NCBI GenBank assembly: GCA_959601025.1
Contig: CAUGOD010000045.1
Location: 1-20,034 of the forward strand
DNA length: 20,034 nucleotides
Origin: an uncultured Oscillospiraceae bacterium
GTDB taxonomy: Bacteria; Bacillota; Clostridia; Oscillospirales; Acutalibacteraceae
Direction: 5' to 3'
The position numbers were made by a program, and so were the translations under genes. The notes beneath the pieces were generated by a model. The model was given only the letters and a program-made list of their open reading frames with translations. It made no database searches and was not told the DNA's origin. Of the stretch, positions 6,182 to 14,580 are shown in pieces. Numbering within the stretch: position 1 is the stretch's first letter; each line of letters opens with the position of its first letter.

Positions 6182-6679
6182 ATGCAAAAAAAGATCAGCA
6201 AGCTTCCTTTTAAGGGCACCGCTGAGCAGAAGCAGAAACTGCTGGATGTGATCGACACCTACAAGTCGGATTCCAGCCGCCTGATGACGGTCATGCAGGA
6301 GGCGCAGGAAATCTACGGCTACCTGCCGTTTGAGGTGCAGCAGATGATCGCGGACGGCATGAACGTGCCTCTGGAAAAGGTGTACGGCGTGGCGACGTTC
6401 TACGCGCAGTTCGCGCTTTCTCCCAAGGGCGTTTACAATGTTTCCGTGTGCCTCGGCACCGCCTGCTACGTCAAGGGCTCGGGCGACCTGTTCAATAAGA
6501 TCAGCGAAGTGCTGGGCATCGGCGCGGATGAGTGCACGGAGGACGGCAAGTTCTCCCTGACCGCCTGCCGCTGTATCGGCGCCTGCGGCCTGGCCCCGGT
6601 TATGACCGTGAACAACGACGTGTACGGCCGTCTGACCGTGGACGACGTGGAAGGCATCCTTGCGAAGTATAACGATTGA
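6182..6679 (+). CDS. hydC: NADH-dependent [FeFe]-hydrogenase subunit, NuoE-like (HydC)
   Basis: The 165-aa protein is a thioredoxin-fold [2Fe-2S] subunit of the NuoE family. The N-terminal helical part contains LMTVMQEAQEIYGYLP and VPLEKVYGVATFYAQF, both typical. Cluster ligands are Cys90, Cys95 (VCLGTACYVKG), Cys131 and Cys135 (CRCIGACGLAPV). It would relay electrons within the cytosolic HydABC complex next to the FMN subunit. The ATG at 6182 follows CAAGGAGGAAAAGG; the frame is open further upstream to 6122 but that stretch has no family sequence. The HATPase gene begins 2 bases after its stop. First gene of a five-gene operon. Confidence 0.93.
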   Translation: MQKKISKLPFKGTAEQKQKLLDVIDTYKSDSSRLMTVMQEAQEIYGYLPFEVQQMIADGMNVPLEKVYGVATFYAQFALSPKGVYNVSVCLGTACYVKGSGDLFNKISEVLGIGADECTEDGKFSLTACRCIGACGLAPVMTVNNDVYGRLTVDDVEGILAKYND

Positions 6680-6680
6680 G

Positions 6681-7265
6681 ATGCGTGAGTTATCGCTGAA
6701 CGTACTGGATATTGCGCAGAACTCCATCGCGGCCGGCGCTTCCCTGACCGAAATCACCGTGGAAGAGGATACGGCGGCCGACCGGATCACCATCACCGTC
6801 CGGGATAACGGCCGGGGGATGACCCCGGAGCAGGTTCGGAAGGTGAGCGATCCGTTTTATACCACCCGCACCACCCGAAAGGTGGGGATGGGGATTCCGC
6901 TTTTCCGTATGGCGGCTGAAATGGCCGGCGGCGGACTGCGGATCGACTCCCGCCTGGGTGAGGGGACGACGGTGACGGCGGACTTTGTCCGTTCCCATAT
7001 CGACCGGATGCCTTTGGGTGATATGACCGGGACGGCGGCGGCCCTGATCCGGATGAATCCCGACCGGGATTTCCGGTATACGCGAAGCCTGAATGGGCGG
7101 ACATTTACGGTGGACACGCGGGAGCTGCGGGAAATCCTCGGCGACGTGCCGCTGGACACGCCGGAGGTTGCGGCGTGGATCGGCGAGTATATTGCGGAGC
7201 AGACCGAAGCGGTTCTTGATCCGCCGCCCGGCGACGAAGCGCAGGGCGGCTCATACACAGATTAG
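6681..7265 (+). CDS. Stand-alone HATPase (histidine-kinase-like ATP-binding) protein
   Basis: The 194-aa protein starts almost immediately with a GHKL ATP-binding domain: the N-box NVLDIAQNSIAAGA (residues about 7-20), the G1 box DNGRGM, PFYTTRTTRKVGMGIPLF (a G2-like box) and GEGTTVTADF. There is no phospho-accepting His domain, sensor domain or membrane segment. The C-terminal about 80 residues have no recognised domain. The ATG at 6681 lies 2 bases after the hydC stop, so translation is probably coupled. ATP-binding proteins of this kind occur inside clostridial hydC-hydB-hydA operons; the role is unproven, perhaps as a regulatory partner or anti-sigma-like switch. Family confident, function open. 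Confidence 0.87.
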   Translation: MRELSLNVLDIAQNSIAAGASLTEITVEEDTAADRITITVRDNGRGMTPEQVRKVSDPFYTTRTTRKVGMGIPLFRMAAEMAGGGLRIDSRLGEGTTVTADFVRSHIDRMPLGDMTGTAAALIRMNPDRDFRYTRSLNGRTFTVDTRELREILGDVPLDTPEVAAWIGEYIAEQTEAVLDPPPGDEAQGGSYTD

Positions 7266-7277
7266 GAGGTTAGCGTT

Positions 7278-7649
7278 GTGAAAACTTTGGCAGAGCTTCA
7301 GGCCATTCGGGATAAGGCCCGTGAAAAGATGACGGTCCGGGGCGACCATCAGGAGGCGGTACGCGTTGTCGTCGGTATGGCGACCTGCGGGATCGCGGCC
7401 GGCGCCCGTCCGGTTCTGAACGCGTTTACGGACGAGGTGGCCAAGCGTCATCTGGAAAACGTGACGGTGGGGCAGACCGGCTGTATCGGCATGTGCCAGT
7501 TTGAACCGATCGTGGAGATCACCCTTCCCGGTAAGGAAAAAGTCACCTACGGCAAGGTTACGCCGGAGAAGGTCGCGCGCATCGTTGCCGACCATGTGGT
7601 CAACGGCAACCCGGTGGTCGAGTACACCATCGGCGAACTGATGAAGTAA
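7278..7649 (+). CDS. Thioredoxin-fold ferredoxin-like hydrogenase accessory subunit
   Basis: The 123-aa protein starts with GTG at 7278 behind a strong TTAGGAGGTTAG ribosome site. It resembles the small (2Fe-2S) ferredoxin-domain proteins encoded with clostridial HydABC hydrogenases. VVGMATCGIAAGARP gives Cys37, and QTGCIGMCQFEPIVE gives Cys69 and Cys73. The expected first ligand of a Cys-x4-Cys pair is Val32, so only three of the usual four cysteines are present. The rest (EKVTYGKVTPEKVARIVADH) follows the NuoE-like C-terminal pattern. It may bind a cluster with another ligand or be structural. hydB starts 18 bases later. Confidence 0.85.
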   Translation: MKTLAELQAIRDKAREKMTVRGDHQEAVRVVVGMATCGIAAGARPVLNAFTDEVAKRHLENVTVGQTGCIGMCQFEPIVEITLPGKEKVTYGKVTPEKVARIVADHVVNGNPVVEYTIGELMK

Positions 7650-7667
7650 GCAGGGAGGTTAATAAAC

Positions 7668-9455
7668 ATGTTTCGTTCCCATGTACTGGTTTGCGGCGGT
7701 ACCGGCTGCACCTCCTCCAACAGCCTGAAAATTATTGCCAAGCTGGAAGAGGAAATCGCGGCGCAGGGCCTGACCGAAGAGGTGAAGGTCGTCAAAACCG
7801 GCTGCTTCGGCTTGTGCGCGCTCGGCCCGATCATGATCGTGTATCCCGAAGGGTGCTTCTATTCGCGGGTCACGGTGGAGGATATCCCCGAGATTGTTTC
7901 CGAACATCTGCTCAAAGGCCGAATCGTGACCCGTCTGCTGTATGATGAGACGGTAGGCAAGGATGAAATCAAATCTTTGAACGAGACCGATTTCTATAAA
8001 AAGCAGGTCCGCGTGGCACTGCGCAACTGCGGCGTGGTGGACCCGGAATCCATCGACGAATACATAGCGCAGGACGGCTATCAGGCGCTGGCAAAGTGTT
8101 TGACGGAATATACGCCCGAGCAGGTCATCCAGATTGTGACCGATTCGGGACTGCGCGGCCGCGGCGGCGGCGGATTCCCCACCGGCCGGAAATGGGCGCT
8201 CTGTGCGCCGAACAAGGCTCCTCAGAAATATGTGGTCTGCAACGCGGACGAGGGCGACCCCGGCGCGTTTATGGATCGTTCCGTGCTGGAAGGCGACCCG
8301 CACTGCATCGTGGAAGCGATGGCGATTGCCGGCTATGCGATCGGCGCGACCAAGGGCTTCGTCTATGTCCGCGCGGAATACCCGATCGCGGTGCAGCGCC
8401 TGCAGATCGCCATTGACGAGGCGCGGGAATACGGCCTGTTGGGCAAGGATATCTTTGGCTCCGGCTTTGATTTCGATATGGAGGTTCGGCTGGGTGCCGG
8501 CGCATTCGTCTGCGGCGAGGAAACTGCGCTGATGACCTCGATCGAGGGCAACCGCGGCGAGCCCCGTCCCCGTCCGCCTTATCCGGCGGTCAAGGGCCTG
8601 TTCGGCTGCCCGACGGTGGAAAATAACGTTGAAACCTTCGCCAACATCCCGCAGATCATCCTGCGCGGGGCGGACTGGTTTGCGTCCATGGGCACCGAGA
8701 AGTCCAAGGGTACCAAGGTATTCGCCCTGGGCGGCAAGATCAAGCACACCGGCCTGGTCGAAATCCCGATGGGCACCACCCTGCGGGAGATCGTTGAGGA
8801 AATCGGCGGCGGCATCCCGAACGGCAAGAAGTTCAAGGCGGCCCAGACCGGCGGCCCCTCCGGCGGCTGTATCCCGGCCAGCCTGATCGACACCGCGATC
8901 GACTATGACAATTTGATCGCCCTGGGCTGTATGATGGGTTCCGGCGGCCTGATCGTCATGGACGAGGACACCTGTATGGTGGATATCGCGAAATTCTTCC
9001 TCGAGTTCACGGTGGACGAGTCCTGCGGCAAATGTACTCCCTGCCGTGTGGGTACCAAGCGCCTGCTCGAGAAGCTGGAGAAAATCACCAAGGGCAACGG
9101 CACGCTTCAGGATATCGACGATCTGGAAGCGCTTTGTCACTACATCAAGGAGAATTCGCTTTGCGGCCTTGGCCAGACGGCGCCGAACCCGGTGCTGTCC
9201 ACCCTCCATTTCTTCCGTGATGAATATGTGGCGCACGTCGTTGATAAAAAATGCCCGGCCGGCGTTTGCAAATCCCTGCTTTCCTACTCCGTCGTGGCGG
9301 AGAAGTGCAAGGGCTGTACCGCCTGCTCGCGCGTCTGCCCGGTCGGCGCGATTTCCGGCACGGTGAAGAACCCGCATGTTATCGACGTTTCGAAGTGCAT
9401 CAAGTGCGGAGCCTGCATGGAAAAATGCCGGTTCGGCGCCATTGTAAAACGGTAA
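7668..9455 (+). CDS. hydB: NADH-dependent [FeFe]-hydrogenase flavoprotein subunit, NuoF-like (HydB)
   Basis: The 595-aa protein has the full domain order of HydB. Residues 1-90 are a thioredoxin-fold [2Fe-2S] domain (Cys9, Cys14, Cys46, Cys50). Residues about 110-440 are the NuoF core with the GRGGGGFPTGRKW FMN/NADH loop (about 164-176), CNADEGDPGAFMDR (191-204), GAGAFVCGEETALM and the SLBB-like part. The [4Fe-4S] site is Cys453, Cys456, Cys459 and Cys499. The C-terminus adds a two-cluster ferredoxin domain (Cys547/550/553/557 and Cys577/580/583/587). It oxidises or reduces NAD(H) and, in HydABC enzymes, is the site linked with flavin-based bifurcation. GGGAGGTTAATAAAC precedes the ATG. Confidence 0.95.
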   Translation: MFRSHVLVCGGTGCTSSNSLKIIAKLEEEIAAQGLTEEVKVVKTGCFGLCALGPIMIVYPEGCFYSRVTVEDIPEIVSEHLLKGRIVTRLLYDETVGKDEIKSLNETDFYKKQVRVALRNCGVVDPESIDEYIAQDGYQALAKCLTEYTPEQVIQIVTDSGLRGRGGGGFPTGRKWALCAPNKAPQKYVVCNADEGDPGAFMDRSVLEGDPHCIVEAMAIAGYAIGATKGFVYVRAEYPIAVQRLQIAIDEAREYGLLGKDIFGSGFDFDMEVRLGAGAFVCGEETALMTSIEGNRGEPRPRPPYPAVKGLFGCPTVENNVETFANIPQIILRGADWFASMGTEKSKGTKVFALGGKIKHTGLVEIPMGTTLREIVEEIGGGIPNGKKFKAAQTGGPSGGCIPASLIDTAIDYDNLIALGCMMGSGGLIVMDEDTCMVDIAKFFLEFTVDESCGKCTPCRVGTKRLLEKLEKITKGNGTLQDIDDLEALCHYIKENSLCGLGQTAPNPVLSTLHFFRDEYVAHVVDKKCPAGVCKSLLSYSVVAEKCKGCTACSRVCPVGAISGTVKNPHVIDVSKCIKCGACMEKCRFGAIVKR

Positions 9456-9473
9456 GAAAGGAGTGCGCTGAAA

Positions 9474-11216
9474 ATGGAAATGATCAACTGCAAAATCAAT
9501 GGGATCGCTGTCAGCGTGCCCAAGGGCTCCACGATTCTGGAGGCCGCCCGTTACGCCGGTGTGGAAATCCCCACGCTGTGCTTTCTGAAGGATATCAACG
9601 AGATCGGCGCCTGCCGTATCTGCGTGGTCGAAGCGACCGGCGCCCGCGGTCTGGTGACCGCCTGCGTATACCCGGTGGCGGAAGGAATGGAGGTCCAGAC
9701 CAACTCGGCGAAGGTGCAGGCCGCCCGCCGCACTACGCTGGAGCTGATCCTCTCCACCCATGATAAGAAATGCCTGTCCTGCGTGCGGTCCAACGACTGT
9801 GAGCTGCAGAAAATGTGCCGCGACTATGGCGTGGAAATGGCCGAGAAGTACGACGGCTTCCGCCCGCAGTATGAGCTGGACCTCTCTACCGCCCATCTGG
9901 TGCGGGACAACAACAAGTGCATTCTCTGCCGCCGTTGCGTGGCCGCCTGCCGCCAGCAGTTTGTGTCGGTCATCGGCGCGAACGACCGCGGCATCGACAC
10001 CCATATCGGCACCCCGTTTGAGAAGCAGTTGGCTGACGTGCCCTGCGTCTCCTGCGGCCAGTGCGAGGTGGTCTGCCCGACCGGCGCGCTGGTAGAAAAG
10101 GATGACACCGATAAGGTCTGGGCGGCCCTCGCCGATAAGAGCAAGACCGTGATCGTCCAGACTGCACCCTCCATCCGCGCCACCCTTGGCGAATGCTTCG
10201 GCATGCCGATTGGCACCAACGTGGAAGGGAAGATGGCTGCGGCGCTCCGTCGCCTGGGCTTTGCCAAGGTGTTCGACACCGATTTCGGTGCGGATATGAC
10301 CATCGTCGAAGAGGCGACCGAGTTCGTGGATCGGGTGAAGAATGGCGGTGTGCTGCCGATGATCACCTCCTGCTCGCCCGGATGGGTTAAGTTCGCGGAG
10401 TATTACTATCCGGATCAGCTCGCGAACCTGTCCTCCTGCAAATCGCCGCAGCAGATGACCGGTGCGGTCATCAAGACCTACTACGCGGAAAAGAACGGCA
10501 TTGACCCGAAGGATATCGTTGTGGTGTCGGTCATGCCCTGCACCGCGAAGAAGTTTGAGATCGGCCGCGACGATCAGGATGCGGCCGGCGTGGCGGACGT
10601 GGATATCGTTCTGACCACCCGTGAGCTTGGCCGGATGATCAAGCGCGCCGGCCTGGACTTTGTTAACCTGCCGGACGAGGATTTCGACTATCCGCTGTCG
10701 GAGGATACCGGCGCGGCGGTCATCTTCGGCGCGACCGGCGGCGTGATGGAGGCGGCCCTGCGGACCGCCAACGACGTGCTGACCGGGAAGGACAACAAGG
10801 AAGTGGAATTCCACGAAGTCCGCGGCACCGACGGCATCAAGGAAGCGACCTACAATATCGCGGGTATGGAGGTCAAGGTGGCGGCCGTCAGCGGCATCGC
10901 CAATGCCAACTACGTCATGTCCCGGATCAAGGACGGCACCGCTCCCTGGCATTTCGTCGAGATCATGTGCTGCCCCGGCGGCTGCGTGAATGGCGGCGGC
11001 CAGCCTATCCAGCCTGCGTCAGTGCGGAACTTCACCGACCTGAAGGCGCTGCGCGCCAAGGCCCTGTATGATCAGGACGCGGCGATGCCGCTTCGGAAAT
11101 CCCATCAGTCCCCGGCGGTCAAGCTGGTTTACGATGAGTATTTCGAGAACTACGGTAGCCACAAGGCGCACGAGGTTCTGCATACCAAATATGTCGGGCG
11201 GAAGAAGTTCAACTGA
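9474..11216 (+). CDS. hydA: [FeFe]-hydrogenase catalytic subunit (HydA, trimeric A3 type)
   Basis: The 580-aa protein has an N-terminal [2Fe-2S] domain (Cys36, 47, 50, 64), a His-Cys3 [4Fe-4S] site (His96, Cys100, 103, 109), two [4Fe-4S] clusters (Cys149/152/155/159 and Cys191/194/197/201) and the H-cluster domain. H-cluster motifs are L1 TSCSPGW (298-304), L2 MPCTAKKFE (from 354) and L3 EIMCCPGGCVNGGGQP (496-511). L1 differs from the textbook TSCCPxW by Ser301. The order and linkage to hydC and hydB place it in NADH/ferredoxin-linked trimeric enzymes that interconvert protons and H2 in the cytosol. AAGGAGTGCGCTG precedes the ATG. Maturation genes hydEFG are not in the window. Confidence 0.95.
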   Translation: MEMINCKINGIAVSVPKGSTILEAARYAGVEIPTLCFLKDINEIGACRICVVEATGARGLVTACVYPVAEGMEVQTNSAKVQAARRTTLELILSTHDKKCLSCVRSNDCELQKMCRDYGVEMAEKYDGFRPQYELDLSTAHLVRDNNKCILCRRCVAACRQQFVSVIGANDRGIDTHIGTPFEKQLADVPCVSCGQCEVVCPTGALVEKDDTDKVWAALADKSKTVIVQTAPSIRATLGECFGMPIGTNVEGKMAAALRRLGFAKVFDTDFGADMTIVEEATEFVDRVKNGGVLPMITSCSPGWVKFAEYYYPDQLANLSSCKSPQQMTGAVIKTYYAEKNGIDPKDIVVVSVMPCTAKKFEIGRDDQDAAGVADVDIVLTTRELGRMIKRAGLDFVNLPDEDFDYPLSEDTGAAVIFGATGGVMEAALRTANDVLTGKDNKEVEFHEVRGTDGIKEATYNIAGMEVKVAAVSGIANANYVMSRIKDGTAPWHFVEIMCCPGGCVNGGGQPIQPASVRNFTDLKALRAKALYDQDAAMPLRKSHQSPAVKLVYDEYFENYGSHKAHEVLHTKYVGRKKFN

Positions 11217-11235
11217 TATTTCCCGGAAAATCATA

Positions 11236-11265
11236 GGCGGAACGCTGCGAGGCGTTCCGCCTTTT
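11236..11265 (+). terminator. Terminator of the hydrogenase operon
   Basis: A perfect 10-bp stem (GGCGGAACGC 11236-11245 / GCGTTCCGCC 11252-11261, loop TGCGAG) is followed by TTTT (11262-11265), 19 bases after the hydA stop. Confidence 0.9.
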
Positions 11266-11275
11266 CTATCTGTTG

Positions 11276-11326
11276 AGAAAACAAAAGCAGCGGCAGGGCC
11301 GGTAATCGGCCCTGCCGCTGCTTTTG
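11276..11326 (-). terminator. Terminator of ileS, probably bidirectional
   Basis: A perfect 20-bp stem (11282-11301 with 11307-11326, 5-nt loop) is followed on the minus strand by TTTGTTTTCTC. It lies 60 bases past the ileS stop. Read on plus it could back up the hydA terminator. Confidence 0.85.
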
Positions 11327-11386
11327 GCTGTCCATAAAAAGAAAAAGAGAAATGGGGAAGGGGGGAAGGGGAGATATTGTTCGGTT

Positions 11387-14300
11387 TTATCCTATCACCT
11401 TGACGCCAAGGGAAGTCTTTTCGCCGTTGATATCCCATTCCATGGTATAACCATCCATTTCACCGATCCGGATGTCGTCCGCCAGCACGTCGCGGGCAAT
11501 CGCGTCCCGGTTCTCGGTCAGCAGACGGGCGATTTTTTCGCTCCCCGTCTGATATACGGCGATATGGTCGGTCACGTTGAAATCGGCTTCCTTCCGCATG
11601 GACTGGATCTTGCTGACGATCTCCCGCACAAAGCCTTCCTCGATCAGCGCGTCGGTCAGGGAGGTATCCAGCACCACAGTCACGCCGCGGTCGCTCTCGC
11701 TGGCGAAGCCGGGCTTGGGCGCAGCGTCGATCAGCAGCTCCTCCGGGGTGAGGGAGATATCCCCATCTGTCAAGGTAAGGACCAGTACACCGTTTGTGTC
11801 CAGCTCCTTTTTGGCTTTGCCGCCGTCCAGCGCCGCCAGAGCGCTGCGGATTTCCCCAATTCGCCTGCCGTACTTCTGCCCAAGCAGCTTGAGCTGCGGT
11901 TTGAAGGTGTAGGCGGTGAAGTCGGATACGTCTTCCGTGAAGGCAAACTCCTTCACGTTTAGCTCGTCCTTGACGATCTCCTGATACAGCGGATCCAGCG
12001 GATGATCCGCCATCACAAAGAGCTTGGCGAGGGGCTGGCGGTTCTTGATGCTGGCGGCGTTTCGGGCCGCGCGGCCCAGCGTGACCACCTGCAGAACCTC
12101 CTCCATATCCTCCTCCAGCTTCCGGTCGATCCGGCCTTCATCCGCCGTGGGGAAGTCGCAGAGATGGACGCTTTCCGGCGCGGAGGGGTCGAGACTGCAC
12201 ACCAGATTGCGGTAGATATCCTCGCTCATGAAGGGAATCATCGGGGCCGCCAGCTTGGCGACGGTCACCAGCGCGGTATACAGGGTCATATACGCGGCGA
12301 CCTTATCCTCCGGCATGCCGGAGACCCAATAGCGCTCCCGGCCGCGGCGGACATACCAGTTGCTCAGCTCGTCCACGAATTCCTGCAGGGCGCGGGCGGT
12401 CTCGGGGATTTTGTAGTCGTTCAGGTCGGCGTCCACCTCAAGCACGAGGGAGTTCAGCTTGCTGAGCAGCCATTTGTCCATGACGGTCAGCTTCGCCTCG
12501 TCCAGCGAATAGTTGGTTGCGTCAAAGCCGTCGATGTTGGCATACAGAACGAAGAAAGCGTACGTGTTCCACAGGGTGGAGAGGAACTTGCGCTGGCCCT
12601 CCTGCACCGCCTTGGCGTGGAAGCGGTTGGGCAGCCACGGGGCGGAATTGGAGTAGAAATACCAGCGAATGGCGTCCGCACCGTAGGCGGCGAGCGCTTC
12701 GAAGGGATCGACCGCGTTCCCTTTGGATTTGGACATCTTTTGCCCGTTTTCATCCTGCACATGGCCGAGGACGATGACATTGCGGTAAGGGGCCTTGTTG
12801 AACAGCAGGGTGGAGATCGCCAGCAGGGAATAGAACCAGCCGCGGGTCTGATCCACCGCTTCGGAAATGAAATCGGCCGGGAACTGCTGCTCGAACAGCT
12901 CCTTGTTTTCAAACGGATAATGGTGCTGGGCGAAGGGCATGGAGCCGGAGTCGAACCAGCAGTCGATCACCTCGGGGGTGCGGGTCATCGGCTTGCCGCA
13001 TTTCGGGCAGCGGATGGTGACCGCGTCTACGTAGGGGCGGTGAAGCTCAATGTTGTCCGGGCAGTTGTCGGAAAGCTCTTTCAGCTCGGCGATGCTGCCC
13101 ACCGCGTGCTGGTGGCCGCATTCGCACACCCAGATATTTAACGGCGTGCCCCAGTACCGGTTCCGGCTGATGCCCCAGTCCTGTACGTTTTCCAGCCAGT
13201 CGCCGAAACGGCCCTTACCGATGCTCTCCGGCATCCAGTTGACGGTGTTGTTGTTCCGGATCAGGTCGTCCTTTACGTCGGTCATCCGGATGAACCAGCT
13301 TTCCCGCGCATAATAGATCAGAGGGGTGTCGCACCGCCAGCAGAAGGGATAGCTGTGCTCAAAGGCGGGAGCGGAGAAAAGGAGACCGCGTTCCTGCAGG
13401 TTTTTGAGCACCTCTTTGTCCGCGTCCTTGCAGAACATGCCGGGCCAGAGGGTCTCTTTCGTCATTTCTCCCTTGCCGTCCACCAGCTGGACAAAGGGAA
13501 GATCATAGCGGCGGCCCACTTTGGCGTCGTCCTCACCGAAGGCAGGGGCGATATGAACCACGCCGGTGCCGTCGGTCAGGGTAACGTAACCGTCGCAGGT
13601 GACGTACCAGCACTTTTTTTCCGGCTGTACAAAATCGAACAGCGGCTCGTATTCCAGATGCTCCAGCTCGCGGCCGGTTTTGGTCTCCAGCACGGTGTAA
13701 TCCTCGCCGAGAACCGTCCCGGCAAGGTGTTCGGCAAGGATGTAGGTTTCCTCGCCGCAGCGGACCTTCACATAGTTCTCGTCCGGATTGACGCAGAGCG
13801 CGACGTTGGAGGGAAGGGTCCACGGCGTGGTGGTCCACGCGAGGATATACGCGTCCTCATCCTTTACCTTAAATTTGGCGACGGCGGAGCGTTCCTTTAC
13901 GTCCTTATAGCCCTGCGCGACCTCGTGGCTGGAAAGCGGGGTGCCGCAGCGGGGGCAGTAGGGAACGATTTTGAAGCCCTTGTACAGCAGGCCTTTTTCC
14001 CAGATTTGCTTGAGCGCCCACCACTCCGATTCGATAAAGTCGTTGTGATAGGTGACATACGGGTTCTCCATATCGGCCCAGAAGCCGACGGTCTGGGAGA
14101 AATCCTCCCACATGCCCTTGTATTTCCACACGCTTTCCTTGCACTTTTCGATGAACGGCTCCAGCCCGTAGGCCTCGATCTGATCCTTGCCGTTGATGTG
14201 CAGGAGCTTTTCGACCTCCAGCTCGACCGGGAGGCCGTGGGTGTCCCAACCGGCCTTCCGGGGAACCATATAGCCTTTCATCGCCCGGTAGCGGGGGATC

Positions 14301-14506
14301 ATGTCCTTGATGACACGGGTGAGGACATGCCCGATATGGGGTTTGCCGTTCGCGGTGGGGGGGCCGTCGTAGAAGGTATAGGTTGGGCAGCCCTCCCGGT
14401 CCTCCATGCTCTTTTCAAAAATGTGGCGTTCCCGCCAAAACTCCTCGGTTTTCTTTTCCCGCTCCACAAAATTCAGGTTGGTCGGGACCTTTTCATACAG
14501 CGCCAA
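11387..14506 (-). CDS. ileS: Isoleucyl-tRNA synthetase, long eukaryote-like class
   Basis: The 1039-aa class I synthetase charges tRNA-Ile. It shows the HIGH motif in PPTANGKPHIGHVLTRVI, the GWDTHGLPVELEVEK segment, the CP1 editing domain, the tryptophan-rich WVCECGHQH region, zinc-type CPKCGKPMTRTPEVIDCWFD and KMSKS in NGQKMSKSKGNAVDP, then the anticodon-binding domain and a C-terminal extension. Length and the start pattern YEKVPTNLNFVEREK match the type found in eukaryotes and some bacteria, the class linked with low mupirocin sensitivity. No ATG lies near the family start; TTG at 14506 gives MALYEKVPTNLNF. The next upstream ATG (14515) is out of frame and reaches a stop after six codons. 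Expression is set by the T-box leader at 14581-14836. Confidence 0.95.
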   Translation of the reverse strand: MALYEKVPTNLNFVEREKKTEEFWRERHIFEKSMEDREGCPTYTFYDGPPTANGKPHIGHVLTRVIKDMIPRYRAMKGYMVPRKAGWDTHGLPVELEVEKLLHINGKDQIEAYGLEPFIEKCKESVWKYKGMWEDFSQTVGFWADMENPYVTYHNDFIESEWWALKQIWEKGLLYKGFKIVPYCPRCGTPLSSHEVAQGYKDVKERSAVAKFKVKDEDAYILAWTTTPWTLPSNVALCVNPDENYVKVRCGEETYILAEHLAGTVLGEDYTVLETKTGRELEHLEYEPLFDFVQPEKKCWYVTCDGYVTLTDGTGVVHIAPAFGEDDAKVGRRYDLPFVQLVDGKGEMTKETLWPGMFCKDADKEVLKNLQERGLLFSAPAFEHSYPFCWRCDTPLIYYARESWFIRMTDVKDDLIRNNNTVNWMPESIGKGRFGDWLENVQDWGISRNRYWGTPLNIWVCECGHQHAVGSIAELKELSDNCPDNIELHRPYVDAVTIRCPKCGKPMTRTPEVIDCWFDSGSMPFAQHHYPFENKELFEQQFPADFISEAVDQTRGWFYSLLAISTLLFNKAPYRNVIVLGHVQDENGQKMSKSKGNAVDPFEALAAYGADAIRWYFYSNSAPWLPNRFHAKAVQEGQRKFLSTLWNTYAFFVLYANIDGFDATNYSLDEAKLTVMDKWLLSKLNSLVLEVDADLNDYKIPETARALQEFVDELSNWYVRRGRERYWVSGMPEDKVAAYMTLYTALVTVAKLAAPMIPFMSEDIYRNLVCSLDPSAPESVHLCDFPTADEGRIDRKLEEDMEEVLQVVTLGRAARNAASIKNRQPLAKLFVMADHPLDPLYQEIVKDELNVKEFAFTEDVSDFTAYTFKPQLKLLGQKYGRRIGEIRSALAALDGGKAKKELDTNGVLVLTLTDGDISLTPEELLIDAAPKPGFASESDRGVTVVLDTSLTDALIEEGFVREIVSKIQSMRKEADFNVTDHIAVYQTGSEKIARLLTENRDAIARDVLADDIRIGEMDGYTMEWDINGEKTSLGVKVIG

Positions 14507-14580
14507 AATCCATCCACGCCTTTCTAATGATGTGAGGATATTTGCCGGGCGGCAAAAACGGCGAAGACGGAAAGCAAAAA

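Noticed and set aside
7659..10952. A 1097-codon open frame on the minus strand opposite hydB and hydA
   Set aside because: It is a by-product of GC-rich third positions opposite two well-recognised genes. Its sequence is His/Ala/Gly/Asp-rich with no domain pattern.
11324..14527. Several long plus-strand frames opposite ileS (for example 12002-13141 and 13355-14527)
   Set aside because: All run antisense to ileS with composition typical of shadow frames, without ribosome sites or family motifs.
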